From the NCBI RefSeq assembly GCF_018598175.1, contig NZ_JAHESE010000021.1, forward strand, positions 1 through 64,000: 64,000 nt of DNA, written 5' to 3'. The stretch comes from Dawidia cretensis (GTDB taxonomy: Bacteria; Bacteroidota; Bacteroidia; Cytophagales; Cyclobacteriaceae). Under the pieces are notes generated by a model, which worked only from the letters and a program-made list of their open reading frames with translations, was not told the DNA's origin and ran no database searches. This document shows, piece by piece, positions 43,622-53,070 of the stretch (position 1 is its first letter; each line of letters opens with the position of its first letter). The position numbers were made by a program, and so were the translations under genes.

Positions 43622-44350
43622 ATGAGTAAGTTCTCTGAAGGTAAAATTGTAGGATGGACACAATCAAAATACGAAGATATCTACATTTGGGAATCAGGAA
43701 CATTGGCCTCCTTTCGGGGACGAATGAAGCTAGCGTTTGAACTCGCCGCTCATTTTGACGATGCTAACAGAGGTGATTTGCAAAATGCTGCGCGGCGGAA
43801 CGCAGTAGTAAATATGGTGAGTTCATTAGAAGTTTATTTTAGAGATTTAATTGTTGCGAGGACTGGAGATTGGGAGATGGATGGTTTTTCCGAGCTATTG
43901 AAAGATAAAATGTCTTTAAATGACGCTTATGATTATTTTAAAGGTACGACCGTTACGAAAGAAGCGCTTGTGGCTAATCATTATTCCTTTCAAAGCATTG
44001 AATCAATAGCATTCGTATTTGATCGACTGACAGGATGTGATTTTTTAAAATGTATCGATAATGCGGAATACGTTGATTTTGTTGGAGACTCGCCGATAGG
44101 GTATTGTACCTTTCGTGGACATTTCCCTGAATGGAGAAAACTTCTTGCGGATGTGTTTAACACCCGGCATAAGATAGTTCATGAAGCTAAATTAGATTAT
44201 ACTCTAATAGAGGAAGATTGGATTGACTATCATGGTCTATTGAACACGCTTCCATATGCGGTTGAATGGGCACTCGGTGAATTATACACAGAACGTTGCT
44301 ATAATAAATTCAGGCATGACACGGAAAACCCGGACGACCTGCCATTCTGA
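43622..44350 (+). CDS. HEPN-domain protein
   Basis: A 242-residue soluble protein, about 36-40% GC, clearly below the flanking genes. A helical segment around residues 55-78 (RRNAVVNMVSSLEVYFRDLI) and the motif NTRHKIVHEA at 181-190 match the two ends of a HEPN domain; the motif is Rx4H (R182, H187), the active site of HEPN ribonucleases. It is closest in style to the RiboL-PSP/MAE_28990 HEPN group. Such proteins act as toxins or in anti-phage defence, or as inactive partners. No obvious MNT antitoxin is adjacent; a frameshifted Fic gene follows 59 bases downstream. RNase activity is inference. Confidence 0.65.
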   Translation: MSKFSEGKIVGWTQSKYEDIYIWESGTLASFRGRMKLAFELAAHFDDANRGDLQNAARRNAVVNMVSSLEVYFRDLIVARTGDWEMDGFSELLKDKMSLNDAYDYFKGTTVTKEALVANHYSFQSIESIAFVFDRLTGCDFLKCIDNAEYVDFVGDSPIGYCTFRGHFPEWRKLLADVFNTRHKIVHEAKLDYTLIEEDWIDYHGLLNTLPYAVEWALGELYTERCYNKFRHDTENPDDLPF

Positions 44351-44409
44351 TATGATTTCTTGAAAGCTATAAATTAGACTCAGTAATCCCGACATGCAGA
44401 TTCCTAAAA

Positions 44410-45251
44410 ATGGATACGGAGCTGCTTGCTAAATTCCAACTTCTCGTTAGGCTTCATAAAACATATCTCAATGCTTTCTCCTTTTCGCACTGGGGTGAAA
44501 AGGAGAAAGAAGCCATCAGAAGCAATTTCACGTATCATTCAACAAAAATTGAAGGCCTTACGCTGACTTACGGGGAGACAATAAAATTCTTGAAAGATAA
44601 TATCGTAAGAACCGGAATGAAGATGAAGGACGTCTACGATCTCAAAAATCACCGTGATGTTCTTAATAAGATTTTTTCCGCTTTTGAAGAAACAAGCCTG
44701 AGCGAACAGACAATCAGAAGCCTTCATGGGGAACTGATGAAGGATGATGCGCAGTGGGAGGTTCAGGATGCTTTGCTTGCTCCGGCAGGCCATTATAAAA
44801 CCGAAGATAATTTTACGTTGCGTCCCAATGGCCAGTATTACATGTACTTGGAGTACCAAAGGTACAAGGGGCTGTTCGAACGTTGGTGGAGGAGACTCAG
44901 CAGCAACTGAATGAACGACATGCGTGGGAAGCCGAGCAAGACTATTTCAAACATCCACTTTCGGTCACTGCCGGTTTTCACTACAGTTTTTTACAGATTC
45001 ATCCGTTTTCCGATGGAAACGGACGGCTGACAACCCTTCTCCTATTAAAGCACCAGCTGCCTCCTTTTATCATCCGGGAGGAGGAAAGAGGGGTTTATTT
45101 TCAGGCACTCATCGATTCAGAAAATGATTCGCGGCATATGCCGATTATTGAATTTTTCGTAAACAAGGCGATCGATCTAATGAAACAGCGGATCGCATTA
45201 GCAGAACACCGTGATACCTCTGCACCTGATTTTCACGAACCGTCTGTTTAG
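44410..45251 (+). pseudogene. Fic-family AMP-transferase gene with frameshift
   Basis: Two overlapping frames together make one Fic protein of about 280 residues. The first (from 44410) carries the autoinhibitory motif in HSTKIEG (Ser44 to Gly49, S/T-x3-E-G) and runs to LRPNGQYYMYLEYQ, then leaves the family at 44880. The second continues with LVEETQQQLNE and holds the catalytic HPFSDGNGR at 45000-45026. Restoring one A near 44878-44880 (GAACG to GAAACG) would fuse them as LFETLVEE. It may be a recent inactivation or a base-calling error. An intact protein would be a class II Fic enzyme that AMPylates a target; the target is unknown. Confidence 0.8.
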
Positions 45252-45580
45252 CCCAAAAAGGCGGTTCATTTTAACAATTTATTATTTACCCGTATCGACT
45301 CACACCTCTCAGGAGTGATTCGGAGAATGGTTTGGTCTTTATTTCTGTCGGAATGGTGAGAGTTCGGCCGACTTTCGGAGATTAAGTTGATGGTTATAGT
45401 TTTATTACAAGCAGGCATCACCACGCTAGGTCTAATCCTGGCGGTCGCCGCCATCATCTATATCATCTATATCTTCTTCTCTTCCGGCCAGTCTATCCAT
45501 CGTATGCCTGTTCGTACGAGGTTTCATTAGGGGATTGCAAATGATTTGGATATATTCGAATTACTGTCTTCCCTAAGCAT
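45252..45580. other. Intergenic region with possible micro-protein
   Basis: About 330 bases after the Fic pseudogene. The only item of note is the short hydrophobic frame listed at 45390-45530. Confidence 0.4.
45390..45530 (+). CDS. Possible 46-residue membrane peptide
   Basis: Short frame starting MVIVLLQAGITT with a continuous hydrophobic stretch (residues 2-30, ending AIIYIIYIFF) and a basic tail (HRMPVRTRFH). This would be a single membrane helix. Its ribosome-binding site is unclear (the sequence before the ATG is GGAGATTAAGTTG, with GGAG 9 bases upstream). No homologue recognised. Confidence 0.3.
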   Translation: MVIVLLQAGITTLGLILAVAAIIYIIYIFFSSGQSIHRMPVRTRFH

Positions 45581-46201
45581 ATGAAGTTTCGTTTTTTGCT
45601 CAGCCTGTTCTGTTGTTTTTCGATTGTATTTGCCTTGCGCGCCCAGACCGCCAAGGTGAAGGAGATGCAGCAGGTTTTTGTAGCCGACTTCTGCGAATGC
45701 CTGGAGGAGAAACTTAGTCTCGATCCCAAAATAATTTTATACAACCAATCGGAAACGTGCATCCGTGGCATCCTCGCGAAGCGCGCGGAGTTGTTTATGG
45801 AGGCCCTCGTAAGCGATACCGTTGGCGCGGGATTGCCGGACTATGAACGAGGTCGTGCGTTTGGTAAATACCTCATCATAAATACAATTGAAGACCTGGT
45901 AGTGAAATGTGCCTATTACCGTCAGGCGATGCAGGAACTTAAAGTCATGCTGGCGCGGCAGGGCGGTGTCGAGCCAGGCACGGCAACGCGCGAGCGGGTG
46001 CAAAAGGCTGTAGCAGAATTGCATACCCGCGAAGTGGAAGTGCCTGACGTAAAGCAGCGCGCTATGATGTATTGTATTTTGGCCGTGGCCTGGGAATTTG
46101 CCGGCGATAAAATCGAAGCCATGGCGTGGTACGAAAAGTCGCTGAAGTTGCACCCAACCACCGCGGCAAAGGGGCTGCTAAAATTGTTGCAGATTAGCTG
46201 A
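45581..46201 (+). CDS. Exported protein, unknown
   Basis: A 206-residue protein with a signal peptide (cleavage near ALRAQ, residue 22). The mature part is predicted helical, with four cysteines (DFCECLEE, ETCIRG and KCAYY) and a C-terminal TPR-like end (WEFAGDKIEAMAWYEKSLKLHP). Base composition is back near 50% GC. I do not recognise the family; the cysteine-bearing start recalls small Bacteroidota periplasmic proteins. Confidence 0.6.
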   Translation: MKFRFLLSLFCCFSIVFALRAQTAKVKEMQQVFVADFCECLEEKLSLDPKIILYNQSETCIRGILAKRAELFMEALVSDTVGAGLPDYERGRAFGKYLIINTIEDLVVKCAYYRQAMQELKVMLARQGGVEPGTATRERVQKAVAELHTREVEVPDVKQRAMMYCILAVAWEFAGDKIEAMAWYEKSLKLHPTTAAKGLLKLLQIS

Positions 46202-46381
46202 TACAGACTGCCCGAAACCTACTCACAGCTCACAACCGTCTTTGGAAGAACAGCACAGTTTTACGATGCGCTTCCCAAAATCAATTTGAACGTGTAGCCA
46301 CACTTTCTGAACGATTACCTATCGTTCCGGCCGCTTCTTCACCACTACTTTTGATCCATCATCAAAACAAAGAAGAAGATT

Positions 46382-46885
46382 ATGGCAAAGAATTATCTCA
46401 TACAGATAGCGAACTACAATCATTGGGCGGATAATAAGATCATGGAATGGCTCCGTCAAATCAGTGACGAGCAATGGGAGCAAGTAATCGTCAGCAGTTT
46501 CAATAGTGTCAGTCAAACGGCAACTCATATCGTTAGTGCAGAGAAGTATTGGGTCGATCTTTGGACGCAGATTCCCGAGCCAATATTTTTATCTGCGCAA
46601 TTCAATGGCACTAGAGATGGACTAATTGAGATTTGGAAAAAGTCCTCGGCCGATATCAGCACGCTTGTGAATAGTTTTCCAGAAGGGAATTATTCGCAAA
46701 GTATCATTTTCAAATACCCAAGGACCGGTCGTATAGGTCAAATGCCGTTTTGGGAAACAGTGGCACATGTCATTAACCATTCTACCTACCATCGGGGGCA
46801 ATTGGTGACGCTTCTACGCCAGGCAGGCTATATAAACTTGTCTTCTATTGACATGGCCACTTATTTTCAAATGAATAAAATCTGA
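46382..46885 (+). CDS. DinB family protein
   Basis: A 167-residue four-helix bundle of the DinB/YfiT superfamily. Three metal-ligand histidines appear as expected: one in TATHIVSAEKYW (about residue 48) and two in INHSTYHRGQL (about 135 and 139). Superfamily members include thiol transferases and hydrolases using mycothiol, bacillithiol or similar, and often respond to stress. No partner is adjacent; the AraC-type regulator starts 118 bases downstream. Confidence 0.85.
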   Translation: MAKNYLIQIANYNHWADNKIMEWLRQISDEQWEQVIVSSFNSVSQTATHIVSAEKYWVDLWTQIPEPIFLSAQFNGTRDGLIEIWKKSSADISTLVNSFPEGNYSQSIIFKYPRTGRIGQMPFWETVAHVINHSTYHRGQLVTLLRQAGYINLSSIDMATYFQMNKI

Positions 46886-47003
46886 GATCAGCATCTGAGT
46901 ACCATGTAGTTAGTAGTATTACAAACGTTTGCATGATTAGCGGGTGTTAAAATAAAATCATGGCCGCCTCGTCCTTTATAGTTGACAACCTAATCCTGAG
47001 GTG

Positions 47004-47981
47004 ATGGACCCAATAAACGGCGACAACCAGTCAGTACGAACACATACATTTTCGGAGTTACTCATCATTCTAGGTCAACCCAGACAGATCGATGGACTTC
47101 AGGTGACTGTTACAGAGAACGAAAGAAAAGCAATTCCGATTTTCTATCCATTTCGATTCGACCAATATTTTTTAATGATGGTTAGCGCAGGAGAATTGTC
47201 ATTAAAGCTGAATCTGGTAAATCATGTCATACGCGAAGGTGAATTTGTTTTAATTGAACCGGGAACGATTTGTCAATTCACCGGTTCTTCGGAATTTATC
47301 TCGAGTGCATGTATCTCTTTCTCAAACGACTTTTTATTGAAGGCAGGTATCTATCAGAAATATACTTCTGCCTTTAAGTTGCTGGGGCCGAATCTGAGCA
47401 CCCACCTGGTGTTGGAAAAGGAAGAGATCGCATTGTTGTCGGGCGTTCTTAAAATGCTTTATGCCAATATCGTTACCCGCGAAAAGAATGAGTTCTCACA
47501 AGAGATTATTCAGCACAATTTTAGCCTTGTGATCTATGAATTGATAAATGTTTTCTATCATCATCATCGGGAATTAAAATCAAAACCTACGCGCAAACAG
47601 GATATTACTGCGAGCTTTATGAAGCTGCTAATAAAGCGTTACAAGGAAGAACGAAGTGTCCAGTTTTATGCCGGCCAGCTTGCGATCACTCCCCGATACT
47701 TAACACAAACGGTGAAGGAGGTGGCAGGCAAAACAGCGGGTGACTTAATTGACGAGATGGTTATCACGGAAGCGATGATTCTGCTCAATGATCCGGTTTG
47801 CTCCATCGGACAGGTTGCTGTTTTATTGCAGTTCAGTGATCAGTTTTTCTTCAGTAAGTTTTTTAAGAATAAGACGGGTCTTACACCATCCGAATATCGC
47901 AAGAGCAAACAACACACGTTTGTTATAAAGGAAGAATTGTCCGTCCCTTCTCAAGAACGAATACTTTCAGACATAACTTAA
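47004..47981 (+). CDS. AraC-family transcriptional regulator
   Basis: A 325-residue regulator; the ATG at 47004 is preferred to the GTG one codon earlier. The N-terminal half is a cupin-like ligand-binding domain (about 30-160). The C-terminal 100 residues have the two helix-turn-helix units: the AITPRYLTQTVKEVAG recognition stretch and the conserved QVAVLLQFSDQFFFSKFFKNKTGLTPSEYR segment. It is the first gene ahead of an RND efflux set (SDR-like, adaptor, pump, TolC-like), all on the same strand with 39-64 base gaps, so it probably controls them in response to a pump substrate. Confidence 0.87.
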   Translation: MDPINGDNQSVRTHTFSELLIILGQPRQIDGLQVTVTENERKAIPIFYPFRFDQYFLMMVSAGELSLKLNLVNHVIREGEFVLIEPGTICQFTGSSEFISSACISFSNDFLLKAGIYQKYTSAFKLLGPNLSTHLVLEKEEIALLSGVLKMLYANIVTREKNEFSQEIIQHNFSLVIYELINVFYHHHRELKSKPTRKQDITASFMKLLIKRYKEERSVQFYAGQLAITPRYLTQTVKEVAGKTAGDLIDEMVITEAMILLNDPVCSIGQVAVLLQFSDQFFFSKFFKNKTGLTPSEYRKSKQHTFVIKEELSVPSQERILSDIT

Positions 47982-48042
47982 GTACATTTCAACATTCTTT
48001 ACACGTTACGTGTACTCCATTTTTGTATTGCCATCCTGGGGG

Positions 48043-48753
48043 ATGGCAATCACAATGGACAGGTCATCAAAAAACATTGTTTCAATCGTTGCAGGCCTTA
48101 CGCAGCCCCTGGAGATTGCTATTATTCGGCAGTTACTTCAGCGTGATGCGCTGGTAATTGTTCCGGCATCCAATGCCGATACCATTCTTCAAATTAAAAG
48201 TGAAGTAGCTGATATTTCCACGGGTTCATTAGTGACACTGGTCACTGACCCGATGGACTATGAAAGATCAAAGGAGATCACGGATCACATTCAATCCAAT
48301 TACGGAAGAATAGACCTGGTCATTATCCTATCCTGCACTACCTATCCTACCCTACCACTTACCGAGCTGGATTATGTCACATGGGACACGATGCAATGCG
48401 ACAGCATGTCCTATTGGTTTATGTCCGCAAGACTTGTGCTCCCATTGATGAAACGTCATAGACGTGGCACCTTCATCCAGATCTGTAATGACCCCGTTCA
48501 AAAAATGGGTGCGCCATCACCCCTGGGCAGGATTGCAAGCCTGCTACAAATGGAGCTATCAAAGGAACTTGATCGTGAAGTAGGTGTATACGGCGTGTAC
48601 TACTACCATATATTCTCGCATCCTGAAGATGAGGACGTAGACAGAGCGAAGGAAGCGGCCTACATTCTTGGACTCTATCAGGACAACGTTAACCAGACAA
48701 GGTCACTGTTTCATACAGCATCCAACCACCTACTCACGAACACTATATACTAA
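48043..48753 (+). CDS. Short-chain dehydrogenase-like protein, probable pseudoenzyme
   Basis: A 236-residue Rossmann-like protein (start at ATG giving MAITMDRSSKN; MDRSSKN four codons on is also possible, and a GTG lies further upstream). The order NIVSIVAGL, LVTDPMDY, DLVIILSCTTYP and FIQICNDP follows the SDR scaffold. However, the TGxxxGIG cofactor motif is replaced by AGLTQPLE, and the place of YxxxK is taken by a SPLGRIAS-type stretch, so reductase chemistry looks lost. Linked to AraC, adaptor and pump genes it could act as a sensor or accessory. Function is inference. Confidence 0.6.
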   Translation: MAITMDRSSKNIVSIVAGLTQPLEIAIIRQLLQRDALVIVPASNADTILQIKSEVADISTGSLVTLVTDPMDYERSKEITDHIQSNYGRIDLVIILSCTTYPTLPLTELDYVTWDTMQCDSMSYWFMSARLVLPLMKRHRRGTFIQICNDPVQKMGAPSPLGRIASLLQMELSKELDREVGVYGVYYYHIFSHPEDEDVDRAKEAAYILGLYQDNVNQTRSLFHTASNHLLTNTIY

Positions 48754-48770
48754 ACCCTACATGGTTTAGT
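48749..48770. promoter_or_regulatory. Inverted repeat ahead of efflux adaptor gene
   Basis: ACTAAACC and GGTTTAGT, perfect 8-base arms with a 6-base spacer, overlapping the SDR-like stop codon and 40 bases before the adaptor ATG. It may be an operator or a 3' hairpin; no T run follows. Confidence 0.4.
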
Positions 48771-48809
48771 ATCCATACCCAATTAAAAAAAACAAAACGA
48801 CTAATTTTT

Positions 48810-49835
48810 ATGAATGCACTTAAACAATTGTCCTTATTAAGCCTGGCAGTCATCCTGCTGGCAAGTTGTGCTAAAAAAGAGGACAACGAGGTAGCTGTTC
48901 CGACGTTGAAAGTCAGTACACGGCAATTAACAGCCAATGGAATTGCGGAGACACTTTCCTATAGTGGATCAATAGAAGCTGATAATTTGGTTGCACTGGG
49001 ATTTCTGGTTCCCGGAAGAGTAACGGCTGTATATGTGGAAGAGGGGCAACACGTCAAGGAAGGACAATTGCTGGCTTCAATAGAAACCATCGAGTATCAA
49101 AACAACGTACTTCTCGCAGAAGCCTCACTTGAGCAAGCACAGGATAATTTCAACCGACTTGATGAGCTCTATGTAAAGGGGAGCTTGCCTGCCCGCGAGC
49201 ATCTGACGGCCAAGGTTGCACTGTCACAAGCGAAAGCAAACAAGAGTATTGCTGCGAAGCGACTAACGGACACGAAACTGTACGCTCCATTCGCTGGCAT
49301 TGTTACAGCAAAAGAAATTGAAAAGGGTGCTATCGCTTCCAGCGGTATCATGGCCTTCACAATTGTGAAGACCGATTTGGTCTATGCAAAAATCTCAGTC
49401 TCAGAAAGTGAAATCAGTAAGCTCGCGATCGGTACGGGGGCAACCGTCACCATTCCTGCTATCAACGATACAAGGAGTGGAAAAATCAGCATCCTCAACC
49501 CACAAGCGGATGCTTCTACACGAAGCTTTGAAGTGAAAGTGCGCCTGGCAAACGGGAACGGAAAACTTCTTCCCGGAATGTTGGCGAACATAAACATCTC
49601 AACTGATCACAAGCGCGACGTGTTGACCGTACCCGCTGATGCCGTAGTACGAGATCCGGAAGAGCTCACCTACGTTTTTATTGTAGACGATAAAAACAGG
49701 GCAATTAAAAAGAGAATTGTAATCGATGGCTTGTCGATGAATGAGATCATTGTTTCTGAAGGACTTCACATTGGCGACCGCGTAATCATCCGAGGGCAGA
49801 GCCAGCTGAAAGACGGCCAAACCGTAGCACTTTGA
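48810..49835 (+). CDS. RND efflux periplasmic adaptor (membrane fusion protein)
   Basis: A 341-residue lipoprotein: lipobox LASC (cysteine about residue 20). Then the barrel-sandwich half-motif (GFLVPGRVTAVYVEEGQHVKEGQ), a helical hairpin with heptads (about 90-145), the second lipoyl half (LYAPFAGIVTAKEIEKGA), a beta-barrel and a membrane-proximal domain. It bridges the RND pump and the TolC-like channel encoded next. Gap to the pump gene is 39 bases. Confidence 0.93.
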   Translation: MNALKQLSLLSLAVILLASCAKKEDNEVAVPTLKVSTRQLTANGIAETLSYSGSIEADNLVALGFLVPGRVTAVYVEEGQHVKEGQLLASIETIEYQNNVLLAEASLEQAQDNFNRLDELYVKGSLPAREHLTAKVALSQAKANKSIAAKRLTDTKLYAPFAGIVTAKEIEKGAIASSGIMAFTIVKTDLVYAKISVSESEISKLAIGTGATVTIPAINDTRSGKISILNPQADASTRSFEVKVRLANGNGKLLPGMLANINISTDHKRDVLTVPADAVVRDPEELTYVFIVDDKNRAIKKRIVIDGLSMNEIIVSEGLHIGDRVIIRGQSQLKDGQTVAL

Positions 49836-49874
49836 ACTGCCTTGTATTTACAATGATTAGATAAGCAGATATAA

Positions 49875-52800
49875 ATGAAAAAACGCAGAATAAATATTAT
49901 TGAGGCTTCGATGAAGTATAGCCAGCTATCGTTGCTGATTGCCGGGTTACTGGTCGTTGTTGGTATCGTGGCATTGATCACCATGCCCCGAAGCGAAGAT
50001 CCGCGAATTACCGTGCGACAAGGTATAGTCTTTGCACTTTATCCGGGTGCGGATGAGCTCCAGGTCGAAAAGCAAGTGACCGATAAAATAGAGCAATTCC
50101 TCTTCAGTTTTGAGGAAATCAAAAAAGCAAAGACACGCTCGGAAACCAAGGAAGGACAGGTCGTCATTATCGCAGAGTTAAACGATAATGTAAAAGATCC
50201 CAAGAAGTTTTGGAGTACGCTGCAGCATGGATTGAACAGTACCTTGCGTCCTACACTTCCGCCGGGTGTGCAAGGTCCGATTGTCAACAGTGAGTTCGGT
50301 GACGTGGTGGCACAAATGATCACCGTAAGTGCGCCTGGCAGAAGCTATGCTGAAATGGAAAGCTACCTGGACAAATTGGAGGACGGCATTAAGACTATTC
50401 CCGAGGTGTCCAAGATCAATCGATATGGCGGGCAACGTCAACAGATCTACATCGTTGTAGACGATGAAAAGATGCAGCAATATGGATTTGATTTTGCCTC
50501 GTTATCTGCCGTACTGCAAGCACAGAACGTGACGAACCATACCGGCGACATTACGCTCTCGGCCAGCAATGTTCCCATCTTTGCAAACAGTCGGTATAAA
50601 GATGAGGCCGCTATTGGTAACCAGATTATTTTCAGTACTCCGGACGGCAAAGTGGTTCGTCTGAAAGATGTAGCACGTATTGAAAGACGCTATGAAGAAC
50701 TGAATAGTTTTATAAAAGTTGGGAGTGACAAGGTAATGATGCTGACAGTGCAGATGCAGCCGGGGAATAATATTGTTTATCTGGGAGATGATCTGAAAGA
50801 ACGAATTGATGAAGTAAAGAAGACGTTACCCGCAGATGTCGGTATCAACACCATCGTTGATCAGCCGGAGGTAGTGCGGGAACGGGTAAGTCACTTTATG
50901 GTGGAATTTGGAATCGCCATCGCTGCTGTTATTGTGGTGGTCATGTTACTGCTCCCATTCCGCGTTGCTTCGATATCTGCGATTGCAGCACCGGTGTCTA
51001 TTGCCATAACCTTTGCCATCCTTAATTTAGTGGGGATAGAAATCCACCAGGTATCACTGGCTGCGCTCATTGTTGTACTGGGCATGGTGGTGGATGATGC
51101 GATTGTAATCGTAGATAATTACATTGAAAAACTCGACGAGGGTGTTGCAAACTGGACGGCAGCATGGCAAAGCGCCACGCAGTTAATGGTGCCCGTGTTC
51201 ACGGCAACCGCAGCTATAATTTTTGCCTTCATGCCTCTGGCCTTTGTGCTTCGAGGACTTCCCAAAGAGTTCATTGTGTCCCTACCAATCGCGGTGTCTA
51301 TTGCGTTATTCGCTTCATTTTTAGTTGCCCTGTTGCTGACACCATACATGTGCTATGTCTTTTTGAAAAAGGGACTTAAGCATCATGTGGCAGACCGCCC
51401 TGTAAAGAAGAACGTACTGGATTATTTACAAGAGGGATTTAACCAGGCGGTAGAGTTCTGTTTCCGCTGGCCAAAGTTAACCATGTTCACGGGACTGTTC
51501 TCTGTCTTCCTTGCTATGGTTATTGGTGGAAACGTGCAAGAAGAGCTATTTCCGATGGCGGAGCGAAATCAATTTAATCTTGAGTTGTGGATGCAAAACG
51601 GAACTGACGTATCAGAAACAGCCAGGGCCGTAGAGAAGGTAGAAGCAGCAATAAAAGGTGATCCTCGCATTGTAACCACAGCCAGCTTTGTGGGGACTTC
51701 CTCTCCACGATTCCATGCTACGTATGCGCCGGAAACACCACGGGAGAATTTCGCGCAAATATTTATTAACACAACCAGTGAGCAAGCTACTGTTGACCTT
51801 ATCGAAGAATACTTGCCGAAGTTCCAAAACTTTCTGCCCAACGGTTTCGTGCGGGTAAGACAGTTGTCAAATAAAGAAACTCCGGCCCCGGTTGAAATTC
51901 GTGTTGTAGGAGATAATCTTAAAGATCAGAAAAAAGTCGCTGCACAAGTAGCGGCCATTGTCGAGAAGGCAAAAGGAACCAATTGGATCCGCACCGATTA
52001 TCAGGATGACTACTTTGGTGTGCGCGCCATTATTAAGGAAGATGCTGCGAGCCGCCTGGGTGTGAGCCATGCTGCGATTACACAAACATTAGGCGGTGAG
52101 ATAAAAGGAAACATCGTATCCACATTATGGGAAGATGATAAATCCATCGACATCGTTCTGCGACTGGACGGGAAAAACCGGGACAGCTTGAACAAGCTTC
52201 AAAACATCTACGTCACTTCGCAATACAATACAAAGGTACCACTCAAAGATGTAGTAGAGCTTCAACCCGCATGGCATACGGGGGTTATTGCTCACCGTAA
52301 TGGACTTCGCACACTCACGGTGCGATCCGAGGCACAGTTGGGAGTCACGGCAACTACGATTGTCAATGAAGTCAAGCCGAAAATTGCAGCCCTTACTTTG
52401 CCCGAAGGTATTTCGATCAACTACGGAGGTGAAGTGGAGTCTTCCGGAGAAACATCGCCCGATATGGGCAAGTCATTACTGATTAGTCTGATGCTTATTT
52501 TCCTTACGTTGTTATTTCAATTCAAAAGCATTGGTAAGGTGTTGATTGTGCTGGCCGCATTTCCGCTGAGCTTGCTGGGTGCCATGCTGGGACTTTTTTT
52601 AACAGGCAACCCGATGGGTTTCACTGCTTTTATTGGCATTATAAGTCTGATGGGAATTGTGGTGCGTAACGGAATCATCCTGGTTGATTATGCCGATGAA
52701 TTGATTCGCGAACATGGATATGCGCTGAAGGCTGCAGCAATTGCATCCGCAAAACGAAGAATGAGACCAATTTTTCTAACCTCTTCTGCCGCGGCAATCG

Positions 52801-53006
52801 GCGTTGTTCCGATGATCTTAAGCAAATCTCCATTGTGGTCACCGCTGGGAAGTGTGTTGGCGTTAGGACTTGTCTTCTCTATGGTGATGACATTGTTTGT
52901 AGTACCCGTGCTTTACTTCTGGTTTATAAAACCCCAGACTGTCCACCAGGAAATCAACCAGCCCGATGCAGATGAACACATTCAGTATAAGCCGGAGGTC
53001 ATTTGA
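49875..53006 (+). CDS. RND efflux pump inner-membrane subunit (HAE-1 family)
   Basis: A 1043-residue proton-driven exporter with twelve helices and two large periplasmic loops. The DD pair of helix 4 is visible in VVLGMVVDDAIVIVDNYIE, and the pseudo-repeat in the second half reads GIISLMGIVVRNGIILVDYADELI. The start ATG gives MKKRRINII, a positively charged cytoplasmic end. Its sequence is closer to the smaller heavy-metal/AcrB-like pumps of Bacteroidota than to MmpL. Substrate cannot be deduced. Confidence 0.95.
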   Translation: MKKRRINIIEASMKYSQLSLLIAGLLVVVGIVALITMPRSEDPRITVRQGIVFALYPGADELQVEKQVTDKIEQFLFSFEEIKKAKTRSETKEGQVVIIAELNDNVKDPKKFWSTLQHGLNSTLRPTLPPGVQGPIVNSEFGDVVAQMITVSAPGRSYAEMESYLDKLEDGIKTIPEVSKINRYGGQRQQIYIVVDDEKMQQYGFDFASLSAVLQAQNVTNHTGDITLSASNVPIFANSRYKDEAAIGNQIIFSTPDGKVVRLKDVARIERRYEELNSFIKVGSDKVMMLTVQMQPGNNIVYLGDDLKERIDEVKKTLPADVGINTIVDQPEVVRERVSHFMVEFGIAIAAVIVVVMLLLPFRVASISAIAAPVSIAITFAILNLVGIEIHQVSLAALIVVLGMVVDDAIVIVDNYIEKLDEGVANWTAAWQSATQLMVPVFTATAAIIFAFMPLAFVLRGLPKEFIVSLPIAVSIALFASFLVALLLTPYMCYVFLKKGLKHHVADRPVKKNVLDYLQEGFNQAVEFCFRWPKLTMFTGLFSVFLAMVIGGNVQEELFPMAERNQFNLELWMQNGTDVSETARAVEKVEAAIKGDPRIVTTASFVGTSSPRFHATYAPETPRENFAQIFINTTSEQATVDLIEEYLPKFQNFLPNGFVRVRQLSNKETPAPVEIRVVGDNLKDQKKVAAQVAAIVEKAKGTNWIRTDYQDDYFGVRAIIKEDAASRLGVSHAAITQTLGGEIKGNIVSTLWEDDKSIDIVLRLDGKNRDSLNKLQNIYVTSQYNTKVPLKDVVELQPAWHTGVIAHRNGLRTLTVRSEAQLGVTATTIVNEVKPKIAALTLPEGISINYGGEVESSGETSPDMGKSLLISLMLIFLTLLFQFKSIGKVLIVLAAFPLSLLGAMLGLFLTGNPMGFTAFIGIISLMGIVVRNGIILVDYADELIREHGYALKAAAIASAKRRMRPIFLTSSAAAIGVVPMILSKSPLWSPLGSVLALGLVFSMVMTLFVVPVLYFWFIKPQTVHQEINQPDADEHIQYKPEVI

Positions 53007-53070
53007 TCTTCCACTACACGGAAAGTATTCTCGTAAGTCTTAATCGAAATAATATCATAAACAACATCAA

